Source: Dyadobacter sp.
GTDB taxonomy: Bacteria; Bacteroidota; Bacteroidia; Cytophagales; Spirosomataceae
DNA: 64,000 nt
Assembly (NCBI RefSeq): GCF_017744695.1
Contig: NZ_JAGIAS010000006.1
Span: 248,001 to 312,000 of the forward strand
Reading direction: 5' to 3'
Position numbers and translations under genes: made by a program. Each line of letters starts with the position of its first letter. Positions within the stretch are counted from its first letter, which is position 1. The notes below the pieces were generated by a model. That model saw only the letters and a list, made by a program, of their open reading frames with translations. It did not search any database and was not told where the DNA came from. Positions 8,648 to 16,152 of the stretch are shown piece by piece.

Positions 8648-9024
8648 TTATCGGGCTAAATCCAAAGTTTCAATTCTTTGAAAATGATCCTTGTTCAATG
8701 TTTTGATGGGTAATTGAAAAATGATTGCTGTTGCAGCAATAAATATGTCGCGGAATTCAATCATCAGGTTTCGCCTTCGCAGATTGTGATAGATCTCCGC
8801 CGCTTTCAACGAAATCTGATGATTGAAATTCCGTCCAGAAGTGTTTCAACGTCCTTCTTCTTTTGGTCATTAGTTGCTCCCATCATCAATTCATAAACTG
8901 TTACAGCCGAAACAAATAGCGAAGCGTCGTTCGGTAATGACGCCAGAATGGTTTTCGATTTTTCAGGTTTCCGGAGATATTCGATGAATATCCCGGTATC
9001 TATTACCAATCCTGTGCTTTCCAT
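8648..9024 (-). pseudogene. VapC-type PIN-domain toxin, frameshifted
   Basis: The N-terminal part starts MESTGLVIDTGIFIEYL at 9024, with acidic residues Asp9 and a Glu in VYELMMG typical of PIN RNases. It ends at a TGA at 8806-8808. The missing C-terminal half is present in another frame immediately downstream: KAAEIYHNLRRRN, MIEFRDIFIAATA and LPIKTLNKDHF, ending at TAA 8648-8650. Together they would give about 125 residues, the normal VapC size. The break lies at a near-perfect inverted repeat (8751-8773 with 8810-8833). Compared with the spacing I expect in VapC proteins, about 13 nt are missing at the junction. The toxin should be inactive unless a recoding event or sequencing error is involved. 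Confidence 0.85.
8751..8833. repeat. Quasi-palindrome inside vapC
   Basis: The left arm 8751-8773 and the reverse complement of the right arm 8810-8833 agree over 23-24 nt with one substitution and one single-base gap. The spacer is 36 nt. The right arm overlaps the vapC frameshift. Confidence 0.85.
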
Positions 9025-9230
9025 TGGTTTAAATGTTTGGCATTGTCTTCCAATGCTTTAATATCCTCTTCGCTCCATGTAGAAACCTCCCCGATTTTCT
9101 GTTTCCAGGAAGAAAGGTTTCCCGTTGGCTGCTTAGCCTTCTGTTTGAGTAAGAGCAAATTAGCAAATGCAAGTAATTGCTTTTGCTGGGTGTCGCTCAA
9201 CTGGTTATATGTTTGAATCAAATCGTTCAT
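9003..9230 (-). CDS. Antitoxin of a VapBC-like module
   Basis: About 75 residues from the ATG at 9230 (MNDLIQTYNQLSDTQQ); an ATG at 9239 or a TTG at 9260 are alternative starts. It is rich in helix-forming and polar residues (LLAFANLLLLKQKAK) and ends in a Trp/acidic tail (STWSEEDIKALED...KAQDW), like small antitoxins that pair with PIN toxins. I do not see a classical AbrB or RHH motif. Its end overlaps the toxin start by 22 nt, the usual coupling of toxin-antitoxin pairs. The pair sits between argC and argD, 17 nt after argC under the longest start, so it rides in the arg transcript. Confidence 0.75.
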   Translation of the reverse strand: MNDLIQTYNQLSDTQQKQLLAFANLLLLKQKAKQPTGNLSSWKQKIGEVSTWSEEDIKALEDNAKHLNQWKAQDW

Positions 9231-9277
9231 AGCAATCATCTCATTACGCTCAAAACTCAAACAATTCTTTGCTTCAA

Positions 9278-10285
9278 TTAAAACGCCGGCGCTTTCAACC
9301 GCAGCCCTGCATCTTCCGGCAGGCCAAACAGCAGGTTCATATTCTGCACCGCCTGCCCCGACGCGCCTTTGGTGAGGTTATCAATAATACTTGTGACCAA
9401 CAGCTGACCGTCGTGTACTTCAAGGTGAACGAAGCATTTGTTGGTATTCACAATTTGCTTCAAATCGATTGGCGAGTCACTCACGTGTGTGAACGGGTGC
9501 GAGGCATAGTACGCTTTGTAAAGTGCTTTCGCTTCCTCCAAAGTGCCCTCGTAACGCGTGTACACATTGGCAATGATGCCGCGCGTGTAATCGCCGCGGT
9601 ACGGTACGAAGTTCACCGGCTTGTCGAAACCTGCCTGCAACTTGCCGAAGGTCATTTTGATTTCGGTCAAGTGCTGATGCGTGAATGCCTTGTAAATCGA
9701 CATGTTGTTGTTACGCCACGTGAAATGTGTGGTCGCGCTCAATGCCTGTCCGGCACCCGTACTGCCCGTAACCGCGCTCACATGAATGTCGTCCTGGATC
9801 AAACCTGCATTAGCCAAAGGCAGAACAGCCAATTCTATGCTCGTTGCGAAGCAGCCTGGGTTCGCAATTTTCGTCGCGCCCTTGATCGCTTCTCTCTGCA
9901 ATTCCGGCAAGCCGTATACAAAGCCATTCGATTCATTCCGGAAATCGGTGCTCAGGTCGATCACCTTCACCGTTTCCGGTAATTGGTATTCATCCAGAAA
10001 CTTTTTCGATTCGCCGTGGCCGGAGCAAAGGAAAATCGCATTCAAGCCCTGCAGATCCAACAATGGCTGAATATCATCCCCGGAAAATACCAGCTCGGTG
10101 TCACCCAGCAAATCCGTATGCGTTGCGTACACCGGCTTGCCCGCCTGGCTTTTGCTATGCGCGAATGCGATATTCGCATTCGGGTGGTTAACAAGGATTC
10201 TGATCAACTCGCCTCCCGTGTAACCGGCGGCGCCTATGATGCCTATATTGAGAGAGTTTATGAGTTTATGAGTTAATGAGTCCAT
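9278..10285 (-). CDS. argC: N-acyl-gamma-glutamyl-phosphate reductase
   Basis: A 335-residue NADPH-dependent reductase making N-acylglutamate semialdehyde. The Rossmann motif is NIGIIGAAGYTGGELIRIL and the catalytic Cys lies in IANPGCFATSIEL. The natural N-terminus of ArgC would begin at about Asn13. The first twelve residues, MDSLTHKLINSL, are encoded by an 8-bp tandem repeat (10254-10285) that forms one arm of the cassette inserted upstream. The ATG itself lies inside that repeat and overlaps the end of the four-helix-bundle gene by 13 nt, suggesting translational coupling. The enzyme is probably still functional because the extension precedes the first strand. Confidence 0.93.
   Translation of the reverse strand: MDSLTHKLINSLNIGIIGAAGYTGGELIRILVNHPNANIAFAHSKSQAGKPVYATHTDLLGDTELVFSGDDIQPLLDLQGLNAIFLCSGHGESKKFLDEYQLPETVKVIDLSTDFRNESNGFVYGLPELQREAIKGATKIANPGCFATSIELAVLPLANAGLIQDDIHVSAVTGSTGAGQALSATTHFTWRNNNMSIYKAFTHQHLTEIKMTFGKLQAGFDKPVNFVPYRGDYTRGIIANVYTRYEGTLEEAKALYKAYYASHPFTHVSDSPIDLKQIVNTNKCFVHLEVHDGQLLVTSIIDNLTKGASGQAVQNMNLLFGLPEDAGLRLKAPAF
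10254..10285. repeat. Left arm of S23 cassette: four 8-bp tandem units
   Basis: Units GAGTTTAT, GAGTTTAT, GAGTTAAT and GAGTCCAT lie end to end at 10254, 10262, 10270 and 10278. The last unit, read on the minus strand, is the argC start ATGGACTC. The matching inverted arm is at 10660-10682. Confidence 0.85.
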
Positions 10286-10653
10286 GTTTTTCGTCTTTGT
10301 GAAGAGCGCACTGTTTTAATAAGGGATATCAGCATTGCTTTAATTTCCTTTATTTCCAGATCACGACTCTCAAATACTTCATTAGTAATGTAATGTAGGT
10401 CCCTTGAAAGCAAAAGATAATATTCTGTTTCATGAAGAGACCCTAGCGATATCTGAAAAAAGTTTGCGACATCAAGCATTCCTTTTTTACCACAACCTTC
10501 CGCGAGATTGGCGGCAACGGAAACCGACGAACGCCGCATTTGAGATATAAGGCCAAATGTTTCATTTTTCGGCAGGAGGTCAGTCATTTTGTAAATCTCC
10601 AACACCAAGGCGTGAGACTTTTGCCAAACTTTAAGCTCCTGATAGTTTTGCAT
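10273..10653 (-). CDS. Four-helix-bundle protein, S23/Avd-like
   Basis: A 126-residue protein, MQNYQELKVWQKSHALVLEIY..., with the family marks LKVWQKSH, FGLISQMRRSSVSVAANLAEG, FFQISLGSLHETEYYLLL and a basic C-terminus. These define the four-helix-bundle proteins first found in 23S rRNA intervening sequences and related to Avd of diversity-generating retroelements. No reverse transcriptase or variable-repeat target is nearby. The gene is an insertion in the arginine operon between argG and argC. It is bracketed by inverted arrays of an 8-bp repeat, and its stop codon overlaps the argC start. The likely activity is nucleic-acid binding; the biological role is unknown. Confidence 0.88.
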   Translation of the reverse strand: MQNYQELKVWQKSHALVLEIYKMTDLLPKNETFGLISQMRRSSVSVAANLAEGCGKKGMLDVANFFQISLGSLHETEYYLLLSRDLHYITNEVFESRDLEIKEIKAMLISLIKTVRSSQRRKTWTH

Positions 10654-10659
10654 CTGACC

Positions 10660-10682
10660 CTAAACTCATAAACTTTAAACTC
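10660..10682. repeat. Right arm of S23 cassette (inverted 8-bp units)
   Basis: CTAAACTC, ATAAACTT and TAAACTC follow one another at 10660-10682. They are inverted copies of the GAGTTTAT units at 10254-10285. The array runs directly into the argG stop region. Confidence 0.75.
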
Positions 10683-10712
10683 ACTTACTTTTCTACCGAC
10701 TCACTTACTTTT
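10679..10712. repeat. 14-bp direct repeat at the argG 3' end
   Basis: ACTCACTTACTTTT occurs at 10679-10692 and again at 10699-10712, a period of 20 nt. The argG stop codon (10685-10687) lies in the first copy, so the last argG codons are part of the duplication. Confidence 0.85.
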
Positions 10713-11887
10713 TCATAAATCATCACCTGATTCGAAGCTACCTTCGAGAAGCCACGAACGTCATCACCGGTCCAGGCATTGTTCATCTCGCCGTAGCTAC
10801 CGAATTTCGACGACATCAGATCAAATGGCGATTCGATACCTTCTACGTGGAAGCGGTGCGGAGCCAGATAAACATGAACCTTACCCGTTACGTGTGACTG
10901 CGTATCGCCCAGGAATGTTTCGATGTTACGCATGACCGGCTCTACAAACTGCCCCTTGTGCAGCAAGCTGCCGTACCAGTTCGAAAGCTGCTCTTTCCAA
11001 TACAATTGCTGCTCTGTCAAAACATGTTTTTCAAGCTGATGGTGCGCTTTGATGATGATTAGCGGCGCCGCTGCTTCAAAACCTACACGGCCTTTGATAC
11101 CGATAATCGTGTCGCCCACGTGGATATCACGGCCAATACCGAATGGCTGCGCAATCTCCGCCAGCTTTTGAATAGCGGTTACCGAGTTTTCAAAGGTTTC
11201 GCCTGCAACACCTTTCAACTCGCCATTGACAAATTCCAAAGTAATGCGCTCCGGTTCTGTTTTGGTGATTTGGGTAGGCCATGCAGATTCCGGAAGGTAT
11301 TGGTCTGAGGTCAAGGTTTCTCTACCACCTACCGATGTACCCCAAAGACCCTTGTTGATGCTGTAAGCAGCCTTGGTCCAGTCGCGGGCAACGCCTTTGG
11401 CTGTCAGATATTCGATCTCTGCTTCGCGGGAAAGTTTCAAATCACGGATCGGGGTGATGATTTCGGCGTCCGGCACGATGATGCGGAATGCCATATCAAA
11501 ACGCACCTGGTCGTTACCGGCACCTGTGCTTCCGTGCGCGATAGCGCTCGCTCCGATTTCTTTGGCATATTCAGCTACCGCAACGGCCTGGAAAATACGT
11601 TCTGCACTTACCGAAAGTGGGTAAGTGTTGTTTTTGAGAATGTTACCGAAGATCAGGTATTTGATACAGTTGTTGTAATACTCTTTGGTTTTGGAAATCG
11701 TAGCGTGTTGCTTCACGCCCAAAGCATAGGCATTCGCTTCGATTGTTTTCAGCTCTTCGTCCGAAAAACCACCGGTGTCAACCAAAACCGAATACACTTC
11801 GTAACCTCTGTCTTCGGCTAAATATTTTACACAAAAGGAGGTATCAAGTCCTCCTGAAAACGCTAATACTACTTTGGGCTGTGACAT
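10685..11887 (-). CDS. argG: Argininosuccinate synthase
   Basis: A 400-residue ATP-dependent ligase joining citrulline and aspartate. The pyrophosphatase loop is AFSGGLDTSFCVKYL at residues 9-23. Other family segments are AHGSTGAGNDQVRF and WGTSVGGRETLTSDQYLPESAWP. The C-terminus (YEKVSESVEK) is encoded by a 14-bp direct repeat next to the S23 cassette and looks extended relative to the family. The start codon is ATG at 11887. Upstream are a terminator-like hairpin and a TAnnTTTG element, so argG may start its own transcript separate from the acyltransferase gene. Confidence 0.95.
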   Translation of the reverse strand: MSQPKVVLAFSGGLDTSFCVKYLAEDRGYEVYSVLVDTGGFSDEELKTIEANAYALGVKQHATISKTKEYYNNCIKYLIFGNILKNNTYPLSVSAERIFQAVAVAEYAKEIGASAIAHGSTGAGNDQVRFDMAFRIIVPDAEIITPIRDLKLSREAEIEYLTAKGVARDWTKAAYSINKGLWGTSVGGRETLTSDQYLPESAWPTQITKTEPERITLEFVNGELKGVAGETFENSVTAIQKLAEIAQPFGIGRDIHVGDTIIGIKGRVGFEAAAPLIIIKAHHQLEKHVLTEQQLYWKEQLSNWYGSLLHKGQFVEPVMRNIETFLGDTQSHVTGKVHVYLAPHRFHVEGIESPFDLMSSKFGSYGEMNNAWTGDDVRGFSKVASNQVMIYEKVSESVEK

Positions 11888-11924
11888 TATCTATGAATTC
11901 TGATTAAATGCTTGATTTGCGGTG

Positions 11925-11932
11925 CAAAAGTA
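11925..11932 (-). promoter_or_regulatory. Putative -7 element for argG
   Basis: On the minus strand TACTTTTG matches TAnnTTTG exactly, 38 nt before the argG ATG. No convincing -33 TTTG is present at the usual distance, and the element partly follows the preceding terminator. Confidence 0.45.
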
Positions 11933-11938
11933 CAAAAA

Positions 11939-11980
11939 AATACCCCGCCGCAGTCCTTTTCGGTTGCCGGGCGGGGTATT
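11939..11980 (-). terminator. Hairpin with U-run between GNAT gene and argG
   Basis: AATACCCCGCC (11939-11949) pairs with GGCGGGGTATT (11970-11980), an 11-bp perfect stem with a 20-nt loop. On the minus strand it is followed by a run of seven T. It could terminate the acyltransferase transcript or act as an attenuator for argG. Confidence 0.8.
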
Positions 11981-12018
11981 AAAAATGAGATACTAAAATC
12001 TATCAAGTGTGTGGCACA

Positions 12019-12750
12019 CTAGTGTACCAGCACGGCCCCGGCGTTTTTCTTTTTGGCACGTTCTTCCCTTCGCAGCAAAATGCGTTGCTTAATGCGCATC
12101 CAGCGCTCATAAAGGCTCGATTCCTTCAAGAAATCCCAGGTATGGCTTTCGGTTGCGGTCGCAGTACCGTTGTTGGGCGTCGAAGCAGGCTTTTTATCTT
12201 CCGGATCATACATCATACCTGTGCAAAGGCAGTGCTTTCTGTTGGTTCGGGTAAGGACGTCGTAATTCACGCAACTCGCGCAGCCTTTCCAGAATGCGTC
12301 GTCCGCGGGTAATTCACTGAACGTTACGGGCTCGTAGCCGAGGTCCGAGTTGATTTTCATCACCGGAAGGCTCGTAGTGATACCGATAATTTTGGCATCA
12401 GGATATTTTTGACGCGACAGTTCGAAAGCTTTCATTTTAATAGCTTTCGCCATGCCGCTGTTGCGGAAATCAGGATGTACGATCAACCCTGAATTCGCCA
12501 CGAATTTTCCATGCTCCCAGGTTTCGATGTAACAAAACCCTACCCATTCACCTGTATCCGTGGTAGCAATGATGGCTTTTCCTTCCACCATTTTCTCCAT
12601 AATGTACACAGGGGAACGTTTGGCTATACCGGTACCACGCTTTTTAGCGCTCTCCTCCATTTCCGCGCAGATTTGTTCGGCGTAATGGAGATGATTTTCA
12701 TTGGCAGTCTGTACGATAAACTTACTGCCCACTACTTCGGTATTTTTCAT
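12019..12750 (-). CDS. GNAT acyltransferase heading the arg cluster
   Basis: A 243-residue GNAT-fold protein. The acetyl-CoA region is seen in ANSGLIVHPDFRNSGMAKAIKMKAFELSRQ. A Cys-containing segment (WKGCASCVNYDVL...KHCLCTGMMYD) follows, and the tail is basic (LLRREERAKKKN). Homologues sit at the head of arginine operons in Bacteroidota. As I recall, the Bacteroides thetaiotaomicron member was assigned as N-succinylglutamate synthase, the first step of the succinyl route. That matches the ArgF' with Ala90 in this cluster. A terminator-like hairpin separates it from argG by 131 nt. The family is clear, the exact acyl donor is inferred. Confidence 0.82.
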   Translation of the reverse strand: MKNTEVVGSKFIVQTANENHLHYAEQICAEMEESAKKRGTGIAKRSPVYIMEKMVEGKAIIATTDTGEWVGFCYIETWEHGKFVANSGLIVHPDFRNSGMAKAIKMKAFELSRQKYPDAKIIGITTSLPVMKINSDLGYEPVTFSELPADDAFWKGCASCVNYDVLTRTNRKHCLCTGMMYDPEDKKPASTPNNGTATATESHTWDFLKESSLYERWMRIKQRILLRREERAKKKNAGAVLVH

Positions 12751-13135
12751 TGATGACTATGCTGACAAAATGTTCAAGACAATAATTAACTAACCCAGAG
12801 AAAAACGATGGGACGTCTAGAAATTGTAAGAAAGTTGCGGGTATTAGATATTTACCACGTAGGTAAAAGGAGATTATGCGGTCCGTGGGGACCTGAATCG
12901 GAAAGGCGTAGTATGCAGAACAGTATGTATGCCGTTGTGATTCATTGACTTGCTTGTGCGTCTAAGAGGCTGCAAATTTTCAAAAAAAAAATCTTACAGC
13001 AAAGAAACAGAAGATATATTTTTATGGTTCGTTTTGAACGGTAAAGTTTCGAAAACACGAACTTGCGAGCGTACACGTTTTCGTGCAATTCACACTTCGA
13101 TCAACAATATTTATTCCCTAAATTCAGTGGCTTTC
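12751..13135. other. 385-nt intergenic region between GNAT gene and aat
   Basis: This divergent gap must hold promoters for the arg cluster (minus) and aat (plus), but no clear TAnnTTTG/TTTG pair was found for either. It contains small stems (TTTACC...GGTAAA near 12850-12870; GGTCC...GGGACC near 12880) and a 10-A run near 12981. A 46-codon open frame at 12808-12948 is listed separately. No RNA gene was recognised. Confidence 0.5.
12808..12948 (+). CDS. Possible 46-residue small ORF, unrecognised
   Basis: The frame ATG to TGA encodes a basic peptide, MGRLEIVRKLRVLDIYHVGK..., with AGAGAAAA upstream. It has no recognisable family and no membrane segment. It may be chance; it is listed because it fills part of the longest gap. 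Confidence 0.2.
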   Translation: MGRLEIVRKLRVLDIYHVGKRRLCGPWGPESERRSMQNSMYAVVIH

Positions 13136-13744
13136 ATGTCTGCAATCAGTACCGACGACCTCCTCAACGGCTATATCAATGGCATATTCCCGATGGCCGA
13201 GGCGGACGGTACGATTTACTGGTACTCGCCCAATCCCCGGGCAGTTATCCCCATCGATACTTATAAACCTTCCAAATCGCTCCGGCCGGTGCTTAATAAA
13301 AGGCATTTCGATATCCGGATCGATACGGACTTCGAGGGCGTCATGCGTGGGTGCGCGCTCCCGCGTGCGAGCGAGCCCGGGACATGGATTTCGGAGGAAA
13401 TTATCGCTTCCTATACCGCATTGCACGAGATCGGTTATGCACATAGCGTCGAGGCCTGGCGTGAAGACCGGTTGGTCGGAGGGTTGTATGGCGTTTCCAT
13501 TAATGGGGTGTTTTTTGGAGAATCGATGTTTACGATCGAGAGCAATGCTTCGAAAGTGGCATTCCACTATTTGATACAGCTACTGAAATTGAACCGTTTC
13601 GCGTTACTGGATACACAGTTTATCAATGATAACGTGCTTCGCTATGGTGCTATCGAAATCCCGCGGGACGAATACCTCGATCAGCTTCACAAGGCACTAA
13701 AACTCAGGCGGCAGTTCAATGGAGCGGTTTTAAGCGAATTATAA
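13136..13744 (+). CDS. aat: Leucyl/phenylalanyl-tRNA-protein transferase
   Basis: A 202-residue enzyme that adds Leu or Phe from aminoacyl-tRNA to proteins with N-terminal Arg or Lys, marking them for ClpS/ClpAP degradation. Family features are YINGIFPMAEADG, WYSPNPRAVIP, SVEAWREDRLVGGLYGVSI and FFGESMF. The start is the ATG at 13136 (MSAISTDDLLNGY); the open frame reaches further upstream, but that part is not conserved-looking. It stands alone between the arg cluster and proB. Confidence 0.93.
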   Translation: MSAISTDDLLNGYINGIFPMAEADGTIYWYSPNPRAVIPIDTYKPSKSLRPVLNKRHFDIRIDTDFEGVMRGCALPRASEPGTWISEEIIASYTALHEIGYAHSVEAWREDRLVGGLYGVSINGVFFGESMFTIESNASKVAFHYLIQLLKLNRFALLDTQFINDNVLRYGAIEIPRDEYLDQLHKALKLRRQFNGAVLSEL

Positions 13745-13799
13745 TGTGCCAAATAGGCCGTGGATGCTGGTAAGTCATCTGATTTCGTCTGAAAAGAAG

Positions 13800-13807
13800 T
13801 ATTTTTG
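13800..13807 (+). promoter_or_regulatory. Putative -7 element upstream of proB
   Basis: TATTTTTG, an exact TAnnTTTG match, 63 nt before the proB GTG. No good -33 partner is visible. Confidence 0.4.
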
Positions 13808-13870
13808 CGCCCAGATTGATTACCGGGCATCGGCAGCAAACTGTAACGGTGCCGTTTATTTGAATACCAA

Positions 13871-14902
13871 GTGTCAAAACCTATTCTCGTCATAAAGTTC
13901 GGGACAGCCTCTATCACGCTTCCTTCGGGTGAACCTGATGTCAGGATCATCTCGGAAATAGCCCGGCAGGTTTCGGAAATTCATGCACAATACCGTATTA
14001 TCATCGTTTCTTCGGGCGCGGTGGGTGCAGGGAAGGCTTATATCAATGATTATAAGGGTACAATGACCCAGCGAAAGGCGGCTGCGTCCGTCGGTAACCC
14101 GCTGCTGGTGGGCCTTTATGCCTCTTATTTTGCTCCGAATAAAATTTACATTGCCCAAAGCCTTTGCGAGCGGCAGCATTTCGCGAACCGCAATAAATTC
14201 CTGCAACTCAAAGAGACTTTCGAAGAACTCTGGTCGAACGGCATTATTCCGATCGTGAATGAAAATGACGTGGTAAGCGATCGCGAGCTCAAATTTTCGG
14301 ACAATGACGAGTTGGCGACTTTGCTGGCCGTTGGTTTCGGAGCCGAATCGCTGATGTTCTGCACATCGGTGGGCGGCTTGCTCGACGAGGAAGGCAAAAT
14401 ACTGCGGAACGTATCGAATGTGAACGAGGTTTTTAAGTTTGTCAGAACCGATAAATCGTTTCTCGGACTTGGAGGAATGGCTTCCAAGTTGACTTTCGCG
14501 AAACTGGCGTCCAGAATGGCCATTCGTGTGGTGATTTTTGGAATGAACCAGCCTAATGAATTGCTCAATGCATTGAAAGGCGAAGCGGGGACGTTAATCA
14601 CGCCGGGAAAAAGCACATTATCGGCGCGTAACCGCTGGCTGGGAAGCGGCGGTCTGGTATCCGGCACCTTGAGAGTGGACGAAGGCGCGTCGAAAGCATT
14701 ATTGAAGCGGAAAAGCTTGCTTGCAGTAGGAGTTACCGACGTGACGGGCGATTTTGAAGCAGGCGAGATCATTGAAATATATTCATCGGAAGATGAAATG
14801 ATCGCGGTCGCACGTGCACGTGAGACGTCCTCCGCCATCCGCACGAACTTGAAAACAATGAATTTTGAAGTGGCGCATGCCAATGATATAGTTTTGTTAT
14901 AA
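13871..14902 (+). CDS. proB: Glutamate 5-kinase
   Basis: A 343-residue kinase making gamma-glutamyl phosphate, the first step of proline synthesis. The amino-acid-kinase fold starts ILVIKFGTASITLPSGEPD and continues with IIVSSGAVGAG, IVNENDVVSDRELKFSDND and GGMASKL. The C-terminal PUA-like domain is present (ALLKRKSLLAVGVTDVTGDFEAGEIIEIY). The start is GTG at 13871, just before MSKPILVIKFG. Its stop codon overlaps the proA start (TAATG), so the two enzymes are translationally coupled, in keeping with the labile phosphate intermediate they share. Confidence 0.95.
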   Translation: MSKPILVIKFGTASITLPSGEPDVRIISEIARQVSEIHAQYRIIIVSSGAVGAGKAYINDYKGTMTQRKAAASVGNPLLVGLYASYFAPNKIYIAQSLCERQHFANRNKFLQLKETFEELWSNGIIPIVNENDVVSDRELKFSDNDELATLLAVGFGAESLMFCTSVGGLLDEEGKILRNVSNVNEVFKFVRTDKSFLGLGGMASKLTFAKLASRMAIRVVIFGMNQPNELLNALKGEAGTLITPGKSTLSARNRWLGSGGLVSGTLRVDEGASKALLKRKSLLAVGVTDVTGDFEAGEIIEIYSSEDEMIAVARARETSSAIRTNLKTMNFEVAHANDIVLL

Positions 14903-16152
14903 TGGAATCGATAGTACCTCAATTAAAGGAAGCGCGGGAGGCATCAGCCGCCGTTCGCCGGCTGACAGACAGGCAAAGGACTGATCTGCTGATCAACCTT
15001 TCGGCCCGGGTTCTGGCCAATGCCGAAAACATCATCGCCGAAAACCGGAAAGATCTGGATTTGATGGATGATGCCGACCCGAAAAAGGACCGCTTGCTCC
15101 TGAACCAGAAACGGATCAACGAACTGGCGCAAAGCCTGATTGAGGTAGCCGAGCTCCCGGACCCAACGGGAGAAGTTTTTGTAGAGAAAACCATTCAGCA
15201 GGGACTTTCCCTAAAAAAAATCGCTGTGCCGCTGGGTGTGGTAGGCGTGATATATGAATCACGTCCGAATGTAACGATCGACGTTGCGTCGCTGTGTCTG
15301 CGCTCCGCAAATGCGTGCGTGCTCAAAGGCGGGAAGGAAGCGCAGCATTCCAATACTTACCTGGTGGGCCTTATCCATGAATCACTGGCAGAGTTCGGTG
15401 TACCTGCGGCGGCTGTCACCTTGCTGCCGACCGGTCGTGAATTTGTAGGCGAACTGCTGACAGCCATTCAATATGTGGATATTATCATTCCACGAGGTTC
15501 TGAGGGCTTGATCAAATTCGTGCGTCAGAATTCACTCGTTCCTACCATTGAAACCGGTGCGGGCGTTTGCCATACTTATATTGAAAAAACAGGTGACCTC
15601 GATAAAGGAGCGCAGATCGTGGTGAATGCGAAGGTTTCAAAACCTGCGGCTTGCAATGCACTGGATACCGTTTTGGTTGATCGTGCGGTTGCAGGCGAGT
15701 TTTTACCTAAGCTGAGAGAGGATTTTATCAAATGGAATGTGGAGGTTTTCGCAGATGAAGAGTCCTATGATATTCTTCAAAAAGCGGAGTACCCTTATTT
15801 GCAACATGCCAGCGAAGACGATTTCGGGAAGGAATTCCTGGATTTCAAATGCTCGGTGAAAGTGGTCGATGGGCTGGAAGACGCTTTGAAACAGATCGAA
15901 AACTACTCTTCTAGACATTCGGAAGCGATCATTTCGACTAACGAAGAAGCTATCGAGACGTTTTTGAAAGAAGTGGATGCGGCTTCGGTTTATGCCAATG
16001 CTTCCACCCGCTTTACCGACGGCGGCGTGTTCGCATTAGGTGCGGAAATTGGTATTTCGACCCAGAAACTGCACGCCAGGGGGCCATTTGCATTGGAAAA
16101 GCTGGTAACCGAGAAATGGATTGTTAAGGGAGACGGACAGGTAAGATGGTAA
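14902..16152 (+). CDS. proA: Gamma-glutamyl phosphate reductase
   Basis: A 416-residue aldehyde-dehydrogenase-fold enzyme reducing gamma-glutamyl phosphate to glutamate semialdehyde. The nucleophilic Cys is in NAKVSKPAACNALDTVL. Other family segments are PLGVVGVIYESRPNVTIDVA and GRGSEGLIKFVRQNS-like IPRGSEGLIKF. It overlaps proB by one base and argE by seven bases (ATGGTAA), forming a tight proB-proA-argE unit that links proline and arginine synthesis from glutamate. proC is not in the window. Confidence 0.95.
   Translation: MESIVPQLKEAREASAAVRRLTDRQRTDLLINLSARVLANAENIIAENRKDLDLMDDADPKKDRLLLNQKRINELAQSLIEVAELPDPTGEVFVEKTIQQGLSLKKIAVPLGVVGVIYESRPNVTIDVASLCLRSANACVLKGGKEAQHSNTYLVGLIHESLAEFGVPAAAVTLLPTGREFVGELLTAIQYVDIIIPRGSEGLIKFVRQNSLVPTIETGAGVCHTYIEKTGDLDKGAQIVVNAKVSKPAACNALDTVLVDRAVAGEFLPKLREDFIKWNVEVFADEESYDILQKAEYPYLQHASEDDFGKEFLDFKCSVKVVDGLEDALKQIENYSSRHSEAIISTNEEAIETFLKEVDAASVYANASTRFTDGGVFALGAEIGISTQKLHARGPFALEKLVTEKWIVKGDGQVRW

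Noticed and set aside
10273-10653. Diversity-generating retroelement around the Avd-like gene
   Set aside because: No reverse transcriptase, template repeat or variable repeat was found in the surrounding 10 kb.
12950-13135. 62-residue N-terminal extension of aat
   Set aside because: It is Lys/Arg-rich and unlike the family; MSAISTDDLLNGY is the expected start.
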